Source of the DNA: Limnothrix sp. FACHB-406
GTDB taxonomy: Bacteria; Cyanobacteriota; Cyanobacteriia; CACIAM-69d
Length of the DNA: 64,000 bases
Assembly: GCF_014698235.1 (NCBI RefSeq)
Contig: NZ_JACJSP010000001.1
Span: 124,001 to 188,000 of the forward strand
Direction of reading: 5' to 3'
Each line of letters begins with the position of its first letter. Position 1 is the stretch's first letter. Of this stretch, positions 52,595 through 61,586 are shown piece by piece. A program made the translations under genes and the position numbers. Under the pieces are notes generated by a model. That model was not told where the DNA came from. It saw nothing but the letters and a program-made list of their open reading frames with translations, and did not search any database.

Positions 52595-53800
52595 ATGAAT
52601 CAAATACTTCTTAGTCCAACTAACTCTCTAGTTTTTCAAAAACAGCTTAAGCTGCTCGAAAAATCTGTTGACACCAAAATTCCCCTTGCTGATGTTTTGA
52701 AGGATGTAGGGTGGACGTATGAAGATCTAATCTATGAAACATCGAAAGCTAAAACTTGGACAGGATGTCATCCGCTGGACTTACAAGAAGTGCGCCCTCT
52801 AGCTCAAGGTGTTCCAGTAGTAAGTTTTTTTACCGGTTGTGGTGGGATGGACTTGGGGTTAGAAGCTTCTGGATATAGTCATCTAGCTGCATTTGAGTTG
52901 AATGAAATCTTTTGTAAAACACTCCGTCGTAACCGTCCACAATGGAATATATTTGGTCCCCCAACGCACTCTGGTGATGTTTCTAACTTTGAAGAAATTA
53001 CTGAGACACTTGGGCAAATAATATCTACACCATTTGAGGGGCTATTTGTTGGCGGGCCTCCATGTCAACCATTTTCCATTGCAGCGAATCAACGGTTCTC
53101 GAGATCCGATGAAAACTTCAAAAGAATAGGATTTTTAAATGAAACGAATGGAAATCTACTTTTTGACTTTTTGCAACTCATTATAGCATTTCGCCCAAGA
53201 TCTTTTGTGATTGAAAATGTGACAGGACTAAGAGACATTGATGGTGGAACTCAACTCAAGACGATGATTGAAGAATTGAGCCAGAACGGTTACCGTGTGG
53301 AAGAACCATTTGTTCTCAATGCGGCTAACTATGGTGTTCCGCAGTATAGATCTCGCCTGTTTATTGTTGGTTCCCGATCCAGTGGTGTATTGAGACATCC
53401 TGCTCCTTTTGAAGAAATAGTTGGCGCAGGAAGTGTTTTGGGTGATTCCCTCAGTCAGCTTGCAAATAGCGAAACAAGAGAGCACAAAGCTGAATCGATT
53501 CTTCGATATATGCGATTAGGTTATGGACAGAGAGATCAACTAGGGCGAGTGGATAGACTTGATCCATCATTGCCGTCGAAAACGGTTATCGCAGGAGGTA
53601 CACGGGGTGGTGGTCGATCACACTTGCACCCTGAAGTCCCGCGAACGTTGAGTGTTCGAGAATGCGCTCTTCTGCAAACATTCCCGAAAGACTATGTTTT
53701 TATGGGTACATCGGCACGTCAGTTTACCCAAGTTGGTAATGCTGTGCCACCAGTACTAGCGGCCCAAATAGGGAACAGCATTGCAGCAAGTTACTTCTAA
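52595..53800 (+). CDS. DNA (cytosine-5) methyltransferase
   Basis: A 401-residue C5 methyltransferase with the ordered motifs: I (PVVSFFTGCGGMDLGLEASGY), IV with catalytic C157 (GGPPCQPFSIAANQRFS), VI (RSFVIENVTGL), VIII (QYRSRLFIVGSR), IX (RECALLQTFPKDY) and X (QVGNAVPPVLAAQIGNSI). The target-recognition region between VIII and IX (about 255-340) is short, as for single-specificity enzymes. The N-terminal arm of about 75 residues precedes motif I. It would protect DNA from the HNH enzyme encoded just upstream. The recognised site cannot be deduced by eye. Base composition matches the HNH gene, supporting joint transfer. Confidence 0.95.
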   Translation: MNQILLSPTNSLVFQKQLKLLEKSVDTKIPLADVLKDVGWTYEDLIYETSKAKTWTGCHPLDLQEVRPLAQGVPVVSFFTGCGGMDLGLEASGYSHLAAFELNEIFCKTLRRNRPQWNIFGPPTHSGDVSNFEEITETLGQIISTPFEGLFVGGPPCQPFSIAANQRFSRSDENFKRIGFLNETNGNLLFDFLQLIIAFRPRSFVIENVTGLRDIDGGTQLKTMIEELSQNGYRVEEPFVLNAANYGVPQYRSRLFIVGSRSSGVLRHPAPFEEIVGAGSVLGDSLSQLANSETREHKAESILRYMRLGYGQRDQLGRVDRLDPSLPSKTVIAGGTRGGGRSHLHPEVPRTLSVRECALLQTFPKDYVFMGTSARQFTQVGNAVPPVLAAQIGNSIAASYF

Positions 53801-53934
53801 TCGAGCAGTTGACCTAATTCGGCAATGGGCTATGCATAATCTGAATGCCTATCCTCTCCGTATCTGAAATTGAGGAAGTGCGCGACTGATCGCACTGCGG
53901 CCGCGCACCCTCACTTGATTATGACCGATCGCCC

Positions 53935-56900
53935 CTATTCAAACCCCTCGACTGGCGCAAAGCCTTGGCGCTGGACGTTTTCCGTCACCACACGCGGCTC
54001 CAGGAATTGCAACAGATAGTCCGGGCCGCCCGCCTTGGAGCCAACCCCCGAGAGCTTGAACCCGCCGAACGGTTGCCGCGCCACGATCGCCCCCGTGATG
54101 TTCCGGTTGATATATAAGTTACCCACCTCGAACTCCCGGGCCGCCCGATCGATGTGTGACGGCGTGCGCGAATAGAGACCCCCCGTGAGCGCAAATTGCG
54201 TCCCGTTCGCGATCGCCAGGGCTTGCTCGAACGTCTCCGCCTTAATCACCGCCAACACCGGCCCAAAGATCTCCTCCTGAGCGATCGCCGCCGTCGGGGG
54301 CACATCGCGGAACACCGTCGGCCCCACAAAGTAGCCACCCTCGGGGGCCGGCAACTCGATCGCCAGGGTCGATTCCGCCTTGCCCTTGGCGATGTAGTCG
54401 CGGATGCGAGCTTGGGACGTGCCATCAATCACCGGCCCCACCTTGACGCTCGGATCATCCGCCGGGCCAATGTTTAGGGACTTGACCGCCTCCACCAGCC
54501 GCTCCACAAACGCCTCGTAAATCGGCGCAAGCACGATCGCCCGGGAGCAAGCCGAGCACTTTTGGCCGCTGTAGCCAAAGGCCGAATCCACCACGCCCTG
54601 CACCGCCTGATCCAGGTCGGCGCTCTCATCCACGACGATCGCATTTTTGCCGCCCATCTCCGCGATCACCCGCTTCAGGTGCTTCTGACCCGGTTGCAAA
54701 ATCGCCGCGTTGGCGTAGATCCAGCAGCCCACTTCCTGGGAGCCGGTGAAGACGATCGTGTGCACATCCGGGTGCTTGACCATGTGCGCCCCCGCCGTCG
54801 AGCCACGCGCCGGGACGTATTGCAGCACGCCATCGGGAATGCCCGCTTCCACCAGAATTTCAATGAATTTGGCGGCGATTACCGAGGAGGTTTCGGCGGG
54901 TTTCAGGATTGTGCAATTGCCGGTCACCAGCGAAGCCACGGTCATGCCCACCGGGATCGCCAGGGGGAAATTCCAAGGCGAAATCACCAACGTGATCCCC
55001 TTCGGTTGGTAGTGGTAGCGGTTGGTTTCGCCGGGATAGTCGTAGGCCACGCCCGCCTCCAGCCGCTCCATTTCGTCGGCGTAGTAGCGGCAAAAGTCGA
55101 TCGCCTCGGACACTTCGGGATCCGCTTGGCGCAAGGCTTTGCCCACTTCCAAGCACACCCAAGCCGACAACTCCGCCCGCCGCACTTCCATCAGGTCAGC
55201 CGCCTTGCGCAGGATCGCCGCCCGTTCCTTAGCCGGTGTGGCTTTCCAGGCCGGGAAGGCCGCCTTGGCCGCCGCGATCGCCTCGTCGGCCTGCTCAATG
55301 CTGGCCAGCCCCACCTTGCCGATGAGTTCCTGGGGCTTCGAGGGATTTTCCGAATTGACGGTGGCCGCCGTTTCCACCCGCCGACCGGCAATCAGCGGCC
55401 GGTAAAGCTGGCCCAACTGCGATCGCACCTGGGCGATCGCCGCCAGGGCCGGATCGCGCAACTGGGGCCGCGAATAGTCCGTATCCGGCGCATTCGCAAA
55501 GGGAACCGCCGTTTCATAGGCCGCATCATTCGGCTGCGGTGCGGCGGCCAGCTCGTTTAGTTCCCGCTCCCCGAGGCTGCTTTGGCGCAAAAACGACGAA
55601 TTGGCCGTGTTCTCCAGCAGCCGCCGAATCAAGTACGCCATGCCGGGGATCAAGTCGCCGTAGGGGCAATAGACCCGCACCCGATAGCCCTTGTCCGCCA
55701 GGGTTTTGCCCAATTTGTCCGCCATGCCGTAGAGCACTTGCAGCTCAAAATTCCGCCGGGGCGCGCCGACCTTTTCCGCCACCGCGATCGCCTTCGCCGC
55801 CGATCGGGCGTTGTGGGTTCCCAGCGCCGCATACAAGTGAGCATGATTTTCCAGCAGCAACTGGGTCATCGCTTCGTAGTTGGCATCGGTGGCCGCCTTG
55901 TCGTTAAACACCGGCTGGGGCCAATCCTTTTGCACCGATTGGATCGTTTCCTGATCCCAATAGGCTCCCTTCACCAGCCGCACGGTCACGGGCGTGCCGC
56001 GCTCCTTTGCCCAGGCCACCACGCCCTGCAAATCGGCGTAGGAATCGCGCAAATAGGCTTGCAACGTCAGGCCAATATCGGTGCGATCGCGAAACTCCGG
56101 CTCCATCAACACCGCTTTCAACGCCGCCAGCGTCGCATCCTTATATTTGTATTGCTCCATGTCGAAGTGAACCGCCGCGCCCAATTCCTTGGCCCGCCGC
56201 AGCAACACCCGCGCCCGATCGGCCGTTTTCGCCTGCGATCCCGCCACGTCCAACGGGTCGAACTGGGAATAGAACGCCGTCAGCTTCACGGACACCTGCA
56301 CCTTGGGCAGGGGCTGACCGTCCGCCTCGTCGATTTGGGCGATCGTCGGCCAGCGCTGGGCCGCCGTCGCCAACTGTTCCATCAAATCCAGATAGCGATC
56401 GAGGTATTGCTGGGCCTCCACTTCCGTGATCACCGCCTCGCCAAGCAGATCGACGGTGAAGGCCATTTTGTCCTTCCGCAACCGCTCGATCGTCCGAATC
56501 GCCTGCTCGATCGTCTCCCCAGAAATGTACTTTTGCGCCAAGGTCTTCACGGCCGTGCTCACCGTCGTCGCCGCCACCTGACCAGGCATCGAACCGGGAT
56601 CGGAAAAATTCAGCAACCCCTTCAGCAAGTCGGGCAGCTCCACCTCTTCCGTGGTCAGATATTCCCGCAGGTGAGCCGCAATTTCGGGGTTCGATTGCAG
56701 CGCGGGCAGGCAGTCGATGAACCGAAACAATTGGACTTTCAAGCCAGGATTGCTCATGGTCCAATCCATCAGCTTGTCGTCGAGCTTCATCTGGTCGCGC
56801 ATTTGGGCCAGGAAGCCTTTTTTCGTTTGGGTGGCTTGAATTAATTCACGGGCGATCGATTGGGTGCGGTCTTCGTAAGGATTGGGGACAGTTGCAACCA

Positions 56901-56943
56901 CGGTGTGCGAGCCTCTCAAAGCGTTCCGGTGCTTATCTTCCAT
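53935..56943 (-). CDS. putA: Bifunctional proline dehydrogenase / glutamate-semialdehyde dehydrogenase
   Basis: A 1002-residue PutA-type enzyme that oxidises proline to glutamate in two steps. The N-terminal FAD-dependent proline dehydrogenase barrel spans about 120-440 (QVSVKLTAFYSQFDP, VHFDMEQYKYKD, TVRLVKGAYWDQE, HNARSAA, FELQVLYGMADKLG, RVYCPYGDLIPGMAYLIRRLLEN). The NAD-dependent aldehyde dehydrogenase spans about 520-990, with SPWNFPLAIP, FTGSQEVG, EMGGKNAIVVDESADLD and catalytic C796 in SGQKCSAC. There is no N-terminal DNA-binding domain, so it is not a PutA repressor. The first ATG (56943) is taken; a slightly later start is possible. Confidence 0.95.
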   Translation of the reverse strand: MEDKHRNALRGSHTVVATVPNPYEDRTQSIARELIQATQTKKGFLAQMRDQMKLDDKLMDWTMSNPGLKVQLFRFIDCLPALQSNPEIAAHLREYLTTEEVELPDLLKGLLNFSDPGSMPGQVAATTVSTAVKTLAQKYISGETIEQAIRTIERLRKDKMAFTVDLLGEAVITEVEAQQYLDRYLDLMEQLATAAQRWPTIAQIDEADGQPLPKVQVSVKLTAFYSQFDPLDVAGSQAKTADRARVLLRRAKELGAAVHFDMEQYKYKDATLAALKAVLMEPEFRDRTDIGLTLQAYLRDSYADLQGVVAWAKERGTPVTVRLVKGAYWDQETIQSVQKDWPQPVFNDKAATDANYEAMTQLLLENHAHLYAALGTHNARSAAKAIAVAEKVGAPRRNFELQVLYGMADKLGKTLADKGYRVRVYCPYGDLIPGMAYLIRRLLENTANSSFLRQSSLGERELNELAAAPQPNDAAYETAVPFANAPDTDYSRPQLRDPALAAIAQVRSQLGQLYRPLIAGRRVETAATVNSENPSKPQELIGKVGLASIEQADEAIAAAKAAFPAWKATPAKERAAILRKAADLMEVRRAELSAWVCLEVGKALRQADPEVSEAIDFCRYYADEMERLEAGVAYDYPGETNRYHYQPKGITLVISPWNFPLAIPVGMTVASLVTGNCTILKPAETSSVIAAKFIEILVEAGIPDGVLQYVPARGSTAGAHMVKHPDVHTIVFTGSQEVGCWIYANAAILQPGQKHLKRVIAEMGGKNAIVVDESADLDQAVQGVVDSAFGYSGQKCSACSRAIVLAPIYEAFVERLVEAVKSLNIGPADDPSVKVGPVIDGTSQARIRDYIAKGKAESTLAIELPAPEGGYFVGPTVFRDVPPTAAIAQEEIFGPVLAVIKAETFEQALAIANGTQFALTGGLYSRTPSHIDRAAREFEVGNLYINRNITGAIVARQPFGGFKLSGVGSKAGGPDYLLQFLEPRVVTENVQRQGFAPVEGFE

Positions 56944-57050
56944 TCTAGGAAGTCCGGTGCACGGTGCTTAAAGCGACAGCAATGGTCTACGGGGCGATCG
57001 GGTTGCAACCTTCGCTAGGATTTGAATTGGACTTCGCTAAGATCGATGCA

Positions 57051-57299
57051 ATGCCAACATCCCTAAGAGTCGGCCCCTATCGTTTTTACTTTTATGCTTA
57101 CGATTGCCATGAGCCAAGACATACCCATGTCGATCAAGACAATAAAATGGCAAAGTTCTGGCTTGATCCAGAGGTTTACCTGGCAGAGAGCTATGGCTAT
57201 AGTGCCCGAGAACTGAGGGAGATTGAGCGTTTAATTCACGATAATTTGGAGACTTTAAAAAATGAGTGGGACAATTTCTGCGGAAATCGCAACTCCTAG
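57051..57299 (+). CDS. DUF4160 protein
   Basis: An 82-residue protein from the ATG at 57051 (MPTSLRVGPYRFYFYAYDCHEP). The run RFYFYAYDCHEPRHTHVDQDNKMAKFWLDP matches DUF4160, a small family usually followed by a DUF2442 gene. The frame extends upstream to 56964 without protein character. It overlaps the DUF2442 gene by 38 bases. Such pairs are suspected of being toxin-antitoxin modules; that is inference. Confidence 0.88.
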   Translation: MPTSLRVGPYRFYFYAYDCHEPRHTHVDQDNKMAKFWLDPEVYLAESYGYSARELREIERLIHDNLETLKNEWDNFCGNRNS

Positions 57300-57582
57300 A
57301 ATTTTGAATATTAGTTTGGATGAAGACTACCTCATTCTAGAGTTAGAGGATGGGCGAGTTCTATCAGTTCCGATCGCCTGGTATCCTCGATTGGTTCACG
57401 GCACAGAAGCAGAGCGCCAAAATTTTCAAATCAGCGGTGCAGGTTTTGGCATTCACTGGCCAGAACTCGATGAAGATATTGGCATTGCGGGTCTATTGCT
57501 GGGCAAAAAATCTTCTGAAAGTCCAGAATCATTTCAGCGATGGCTGGCAAAGCGATCGGCGAGGGCTCGTTCTTCAACGTAA
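57262..57582 (+). CDS. DUF2442 protein
   Basis: A 106-residue protein with the DUF2442 pattern: PRILNISLDEDYLILELEDGRVLSVPIAWYPRL, then GAGFGIHWPELDEDIGIAGLLLGK. It starts 38 bases inside the DUF4160 gene, so the two are coupled. Proteins of this family are small and often serve as the antitoxin-like partner. Function is unproven. Confidence 0.9.
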   Translation: MSGTISAEIATPRILNISLDEDYLILELEDGRVLSVPIAWYPRLVHGTEAERQNFQISGAGFGIHWPELDEDIGIAGLLLGKKSSESPESFQRWLAKRSARARSST

Positions 57583-57662
57583 ACCGTTGGGAGTAATGGC
57601 GACCATTACGGTCTTGACTGGCTATCCTGAAGTCAGTACTTCATAGCAAATCGCCCAATACT

Positions 57663-57926
57663 ATGCCCAAACTGCCAATTATTCAGCCCGATCGCGCCTA
57701 CAGCTTTGCGGATTATTTCAAGCTCAACTTTGCGCCCCAAGATATCTTGAGCTATTTCAATGTTGCGCTTGATCGACAACTGCTAACGCTTCCTAGCTAT
57801 TCAGGAGAACTTGATCGCCTGAGAGATTTAAAGTCACGCATCCTAGAAAGCCTGCCACGCATCAGCTTGAATGCAATAATCACCCGTTCCCGAAACATGA
57901 TCAAACTGCTTCAGTATGGACTGTAG
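57663..57926 (+). CDS. Small hypothetical protein
   Basis: An 87-residue protein, MPKLPIIQPDRAYSFADYFK at the start. The middle is amphipathic (NFAPQDILSYFNVALDRQLL), and the end RSRNMIKLLQYGL is basic. It follows the DUF2442 gene by 80 bases on the same strand and is probably part of the same small accessory cluster. I do not recognise the family. Confidence 0.6.
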   Translation: MPKLPIIQPDRAYSFADYFKLNFAPQDILSYFNVALDRQLLTLPSYSGELDRLRDLKSRILESLPRISLNAIITRSRNMIKLLQYGL

Positions 57927-57994
57927 GTGTACATTGCCCACCCTACTAGTTAGGCAATACTTGTCCCGCAAAATCATGAATTGCTTCACAAGAA

Positions 57995-58189
57995 CTATTT
58001 CAACTTGCCAGCAATCTTCCTGACTATATTTTCTAGTTTTTCAAATTGATTTTCCAATTTATCCAATCGCTCTTCTATTTCAAGAAGGTATTCTTTTAGA
58101 TCATCTCCTTCCTGTTGCGTTTCTACCGGCTGTTGCTGTAGATATTGAGAATATAGATCTTCAGCGTCTTGCTCTGGCAGTTCATTCAT
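57995..58189 (-). CDS. Small coiled-coil protein
   Basis: A 64-residue protein, acidic at first (MNELPEQDAEDLYSQYLQQQ), with a heptad-rich second half (LKEYLLEIEERLDKLENQFEKLENIVRKIAGKLK) that should form a coiled coil. No known domain. It is convergent with the gene before it. It is probably real, as the reading frame and heptads are consistent, but its function is unknown. Confidence 0.6.
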   Translation of the reverse strand: MNELPEQDAEDLYSQYLQQQPVETQQEGDDLKEYLLEIEERLDKLENQFEKLENIVRKIAGKLK

Positions 58190-58630
58190 GCTTACTTACC
58201 TGCATTTTTACACACACTTTTGAAGTGCTAACTCTGAATACCGTATCATGCAGTTTCAAGCAATGATAGATATCTTATGCTTTCTTCAAAATCTGATTTT
58301 CGATAGTTTGTAGCAGTCTGTGAGTTGAGCAATACTAAACCCACGGAATGTCAACCCCTAAAGCCACTAAAGTGCCGATACGATGAGGGACAAGGGCGTG
58401 ATCGCACCGAAGTTGTTGTTCCCCAGCGGCTATTCCCTTGGCTCAACCAATTTCCTCGCCAGTTAAAGCCGGAGTGAATTCCATGACCGCCAACCGCCAC
58501 ATTGATCGAGCCATCTGAGTCTCCCAGCGATCGCACCCTTAAATATTAGCCATCCCGCAGCCACTCAGACTGACGTTTAATTTAATCAATTCAATTTATT
58601 ATTCATGTTAATCAATTCAAATTATCATTC
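58190..58630. other. Spacer with a decayed reading frame
   Basis: 440 bases. On the minus strand (about 58340-58500) a frame reads VMEFTPALTGEEIG, a stop, then AKGIAAGEQQLRCDHALVPH and RIGTLVALGVDIPWV followed by a stop, so it may be a broken small gene. No homologue is recognised. The right part (58550-58630) is AT-rich with a repeated TTCATG/TTAATCAATTCAA motif before the thioesterase gene. Confidence 0.4.
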
Positions 58631-59065
58631 ATGGCTTTTACCTACCATCGTACCGTTCGCTTTGGCGAAACCGATGCCGCAGGGGTAATGTATTTTTCGC
58701 GGCTATTGGAATGGGCCCACGAAGTCTATGAAACCTCGCTGATGGCTTCAGGGGTTAATGCCAAACATTTTTTCAGTCGATCGCAGCCTTGGGTAATGCC
58801 AATTGTGGAAACAGGAGCGAAATTTTTTCAGCCCATGTCCTGTGGCGATCGCCTGGAAATTGTGATGCGGGTTTATGCCATCCAAGAAAGCGAATTTCGA
58901 TGTGAATATGAATTCTTTTTTGAAGGATCGCAGCGGGATTTCCACACGGCGCAGGCATTCACGCGCCATGTTTGCATTGACCAAGAAACTCGCAAACGAC
59001 GCGAAATTCCTCCAGAACTGGCAGTTTGGCTAAAGCTTTTTGAGGAACCTCAGCCCCAGATTTAG
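58631..59065 (+). CDS. menI: 1,4-dihydroxy-2-naphthoyl-CoA thioesterase
   Basis: Hot-dog-fold thioesterase of 144 residues in the 4HBT family; it releases 1,4-dihydroxy-2-naphthoate in phylloquinone synthesis. The catalytic aspartate D15 lies in FGETDAAGVMYFSRLLEWAHEVYE, and the rest (PIVETGAKFFQPMSCGDRLEIVMRVYAIQES, KRREIPPEL) follows the cyanobacterial DHNA-CoA hydrolase pattern. It is full length and the start is clear. The gene stands alone. It could also be a general acyl-CoA thioesterase, but the cyanobacterial context favours phylloquinone. Confidence 0.9.
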   Translation: MAFTYHRTVRFGETDAAGVMYFSRLLEWAHEVYETSLMASGVNAKHFFSRSQPWVMPIVETGAKFFQPMSCGDRLEIVMRVYAIQESEFRCEYEFFFEGSQRDFHTAQAFTRHVCIDQETRKRREIPPELAVWLKLFEEPQPQI

Positions 59066-59131
59066 GGAAGGTCGATTTCTTTGGCTTTCTTGATAGAATG
59101 AATCGTCACGATCGCCGATGGATCCAGCCCT

Positions 59132-59896
59132 TTAAGCAACGGCGGTCACTTGTCCTAAATCTTCGGGATGGAGGCGATCGTGCAAAACCTGCCCATCCCG
59201 AAACCAAACCACACGATGAGTCCGACGGGCCACCTCCGGTTCGTGGGTCACCATCACCACAGTCATGCCGCTCTGGTTTAATTCTTCAAAAATATCCAGC
59301 ACTTCTTGGGTGGTTTTGGTGTCCAATGCGCCGGTTGGTTCGTCGGCCAACAGCACGATCGGGCGATTCACAATCGCGCGTGCAATGGCCACCCGCTGTT
59401 GCTGCCCCCCAGACAGTTGGTTGGGTCGATTATTCACCCGATTCCCCAAACCCACGCGGCCCAAAGCGTCCAGGGCCCGCTGTCGTCGCTCCCCGCTGGG
59501 CACACCCGCATAGACCATCGGCAACATGACATTTTCCAGGGCGCTCAGTTGGGGCAGCAGGTGAAATTGCTGAAACACAAACCCCAGCTTGCGATTGCGC
59601 ACCGTGGCTAGGTCTTTTTCGTTCAATTCGGCCACGTCAATGCCATCGAGCTGATAGCGCCCAGAACTGGGGCGATCGAGGCAACCAATCACGTTCATCA
59701 TGGTGGATTTGCCGGAACCCGATGCGCCCATAATCGAGCAATATTCACCACTTTCCACCACCAAGTTGACCCCATTCAAGGCGCGCACCTCGGTGTTGTC
59801 GCTGCCATAGATTTTGTAAATCTCGGAGAGTTGAATAACTGGCGGGCGATCGGGAATGGGCGATCGGGGCTGAGGATTAGGCAGGGCAAGGGTCAT
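59132..59896 (-). CDS. ABC transporter ATPase, MacB/LolD type
   Basis: A 254-residue ATPase with Walker A MGASGSGKSTMMNVIG, Q-loop FVFQQFHLLPQLSALENV, signature LSGGQQQRVAIARAI, Walker B VLLADEPTGALD and H-loop VMVTHEPEVA. The MNVIGCLDRPSSGRYQLDGIDV pattern is that of MacB/LolD/DevA ATPases, which work with FtsX-like permeases and a periplasmic adaptor. No permease or adaptor gene adjoins it in this window, so its partners are encoded elsewhere. Confidence 0.92.
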   Translation of the reverse strand: MTLALPNPQPRSPIPDRPPVIQLSEIYKIYGSDNTEVRALNGVNLVVESGEYCSIMGASGSGKSTMMNVIGCLDRPSSGRYQLDGIDVAELNEKDLATVRNRKLGFVFQQFHLLPQLSALENVMLPMVYAGVPSGERRQRALDALGRVGLGNRVNNRPNQLSGGQQQRVAIARAIVNRPIVLLADEPTGALDTKTTQEVLDIFEELNQSGMTVVMVTHEPEVARRTHRVVWFRDGQVLHDRLHPEDLGQVTAVA

Positions 59897-60052
59897 AGCA
59901 CTGTTTCAGGGAGACAAGGATGAGCGGGAACCATCTCCCATTCTAAAAAGCTTGGCCAATTTTGTGCGGCCAGGGGATAACCGTAGAGGATGACTCGAGA
60001 TGACAACTCAGCCGCTCACCGCTCAGTTGAATCAAGATGGGGGGATCGATCG

Positions 60053-60544
60053 ATGACAAATGACCGTTCCAACGCAGATACTCAGCCCGAAAATACTCCC
60101 GGAAACATTTCCAAAAACACTTCCGCAAACATTCCTGAAAATCCTACAAATCATCCAGGAAATCATCCATCAGGCAATTCAACTAATTATCCAGTTACGG
60201 TTGCAGCCGCCAACACCATTACTTTTCAAACATCGACTAGAAATCGGCTCTTGGCCAAGCTGATTGTGTTGTTGCTCGTGACAGGAGGATTCAGCCAGTT
60301 ATTTTTGAAGGTAAGCCAACAGGATTATCAAAAGGGTTTATCCCTTACCCCGGAGGCCTATTCACAATCCTATGAACGGTATCGCGCCCAACTTTTATCT
60401 AAAAAGATGACCGTTGATTATCCGGCTGTGGGTGTTTTTGCGGTTTTTCTGGTGTTGCTGGGCCTATTTGGTGGCTATGAATTGGCGGTGTTTGTGATTG
60501 GTTTGTTGATCGGGAAATTGTGGCCGTCAGGAGGTCATCGCTAA
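60053..60544 (+). CDS. Small membrane protein with N-terminal tetrapeptide repeat
   Basis: A 163-residue protein from the ATG at 60053 (MTNDRSNADTQPENTPGN); an upstream ATG at 59990 is possible. Residues 13-47 are a tetrapeptide repeat of the form x-N-x-(P/S) (ENTP, GNIS, KNTS, ANIP, ENPT and so on). Two or three membrane helices follow (LLAKLIVLLLVTGGFSQLFL and VGVFAVFLVLLGLFGGYELAVFVIGLLI). No domain is recognised. The repeat is the protein face of a 12-bp DNA repeat. Confidence 0.65.
   Translation: MTNDRSNADTQPENTPGNISKNTSANIPENPTNHPGNHPSGNSTNYPVTVAAANTITFQTSTRNRLLAKLIVLLLVTGGFSQLFLKVSQQDYQKGLSLTPEAYSQSYERYRAQLLSKKMTVDYPAVGVFAVFLVLLGLFGGYELAVFVIGLLIGKLWPSGGHR
60089..60193. repeat. 12-bp in-frame tandem repeat
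   Basis: About nine 12-bp units beginning GAAAATACTCCC, GGAAACATTTCC, AAAAACACTTCC and GCAAACATTCCT. They encode the x-N-x-(P/S) tetrapeptides of the small membrane protein. Confidence 0.85.
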
Positions 60545-60878
60545 CCTTGAAATGGTGGCGAGGAGAACCGCTGGGAAAGGAGTAGCCAAGGTTGTTGGGC
60601 AAGGCATTTAAAGCCTTAGGAGGGGCGCGAAATTGATGTCAATCATGGATGCCAATCATTGATGTCCATCTCGGATCGCCTGTGGGTCGCTGGCCGAAAA
60701 CCAATTGCCTCAGGTGTTCGGGAGGGTTGGGCGCTGGAGGCGATGGGCCCTTGTGTCCGGAGCCGCTGGCCAAAGAGTCCGTGTCGATCGAAGCCGATGC
60801 CGGTATAGTTAAACCCTAGGTTCAGAATGGCGATCGCCCGATCGCTTCTGGCACTGCATCCCTTCCCGATCGCCCGCC
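60545..60878. other. Spacer, no gene seen
   Basis: About 330 bases before trpG. It contains GATGCCAATCATTGATG and ATTGATGTC direct repeats (60629-60665). A TATAGTTAAACC at 60802-60813 is a possible -10 region for trpG. No coding frame is supported. Confidence 0.45.
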
Positions 60879-61499
60879 ATGACCGTCCTTGTCATCGACA
60901 ACTACGACAGTTTCACTTACAACCTCGTTCAATACTTTGGCGAGTTGGGCCAAACCCACCCGATCGCTCGGGATATTCAGGTTTTTCGCAACGATAAGAT
61001 CACCCTGGATCAAATTCGGGAACTGAAGCCCGATGGCATCACCATTTCGCCCGGCCCCGGCACACCGGACGAAGCGGGAATTTCCCTAGATATCATTCGG
61101 GAGTTGGGGCCAACTCTGCCGGTGTTTGGAGTTTGTTTGGGTCACCAAAGTATTGGCCAAGTATTTGGGGGCAAGGTGGTGCGTGCGCCGGAACTGATGC
61201 ATGGCAAAACCTCCCCGATCGAGCATCGCAATGTGGGAGTCTTTCAGGGCATTGAATCTCCCATGACCGCGACTCGCTATCATAGTTTGGTCATTGAGCG
61301 AGAAAGCTGCCCGGAACAGTTAGAAATTACCGCTTGGGTGGCTGACGGAACCATTATGGGCGTGCGCCATCGGGACTATCCCCACATTGAAGGGGTTCAG
61401 TTTCATCCCGAAAGTATTCTGACTAATGCCGGTAAGCAACTGCTCTCGAATTGGCTGACGGCGGTGGCCCAGTTCCACCAATCCGCCGCTTTGGTCTGA
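60879..61499 (+). CDS. trpG: Anthranilate / aminodeoxychorismate synthase glutaminase subunit
   Basis: Class I glutamine amidotransferase of 206 residues that supplies ammonia for anthranilate or p-aminobenzoate synthesis. It opens [20 protein letters not shown]. The catalytic triad is C86 (FGVCLGHQ), H176 and E178 (VQFHPESIL). The oxyanion region is [11 protein letters not shown]. TrpG and PabA cannot be separated by sequence alone, and one subunit often serves both. No trpE/pabB neighbour is seen. Confidence 0.95.
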   Translation: MTVLVIDNYDSFTYNLVQYFGELGQTHPIARDIQVFRNDKITLDQIRELKPDGITISPGPGTPDEAGISLDIIRELGPTLPVFGVCLGHQSIGQVFGGKVVRAPELMHGKTSPIEHRNVGVFQGIESPMTATRYHSLVIERESCPEQLEITAWVADGTIMGVRHRDYPHIEGVQFHPESILTNAGKQLLSNWLTAVAQFHQSAALV

Positions 61500-61586
61500 G
61501 AATCCTGAGCATCCTGGCTCCTGGTTTCTGCGGTCGATCGGGTCGATCACGTCGATTCGATCGCTTTGATGAGTACGCAAAGCGTT

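Noticed and set aside
48520-53800. Calling the whole 48.5-53.8 kb region one mobile element
   Set aside because: No integrase, transposase, tRNA end or clear terminal repeat was seen; only internal MNT duplications support rearrangement.
54562-55560. Plus-strand open frame (332 codons) opposite putA
   Set aside because: Shadow of the aldehyde dehydrogenase domain, with the same Arg/His-rich noise.
55582-56844. Long plus-strand open frame (420 codons) opposite putA
   Set aside because: An antisense shadow of the proline dehydrogenase region; composition is Arg/His/Gln heavy and no motif is present.
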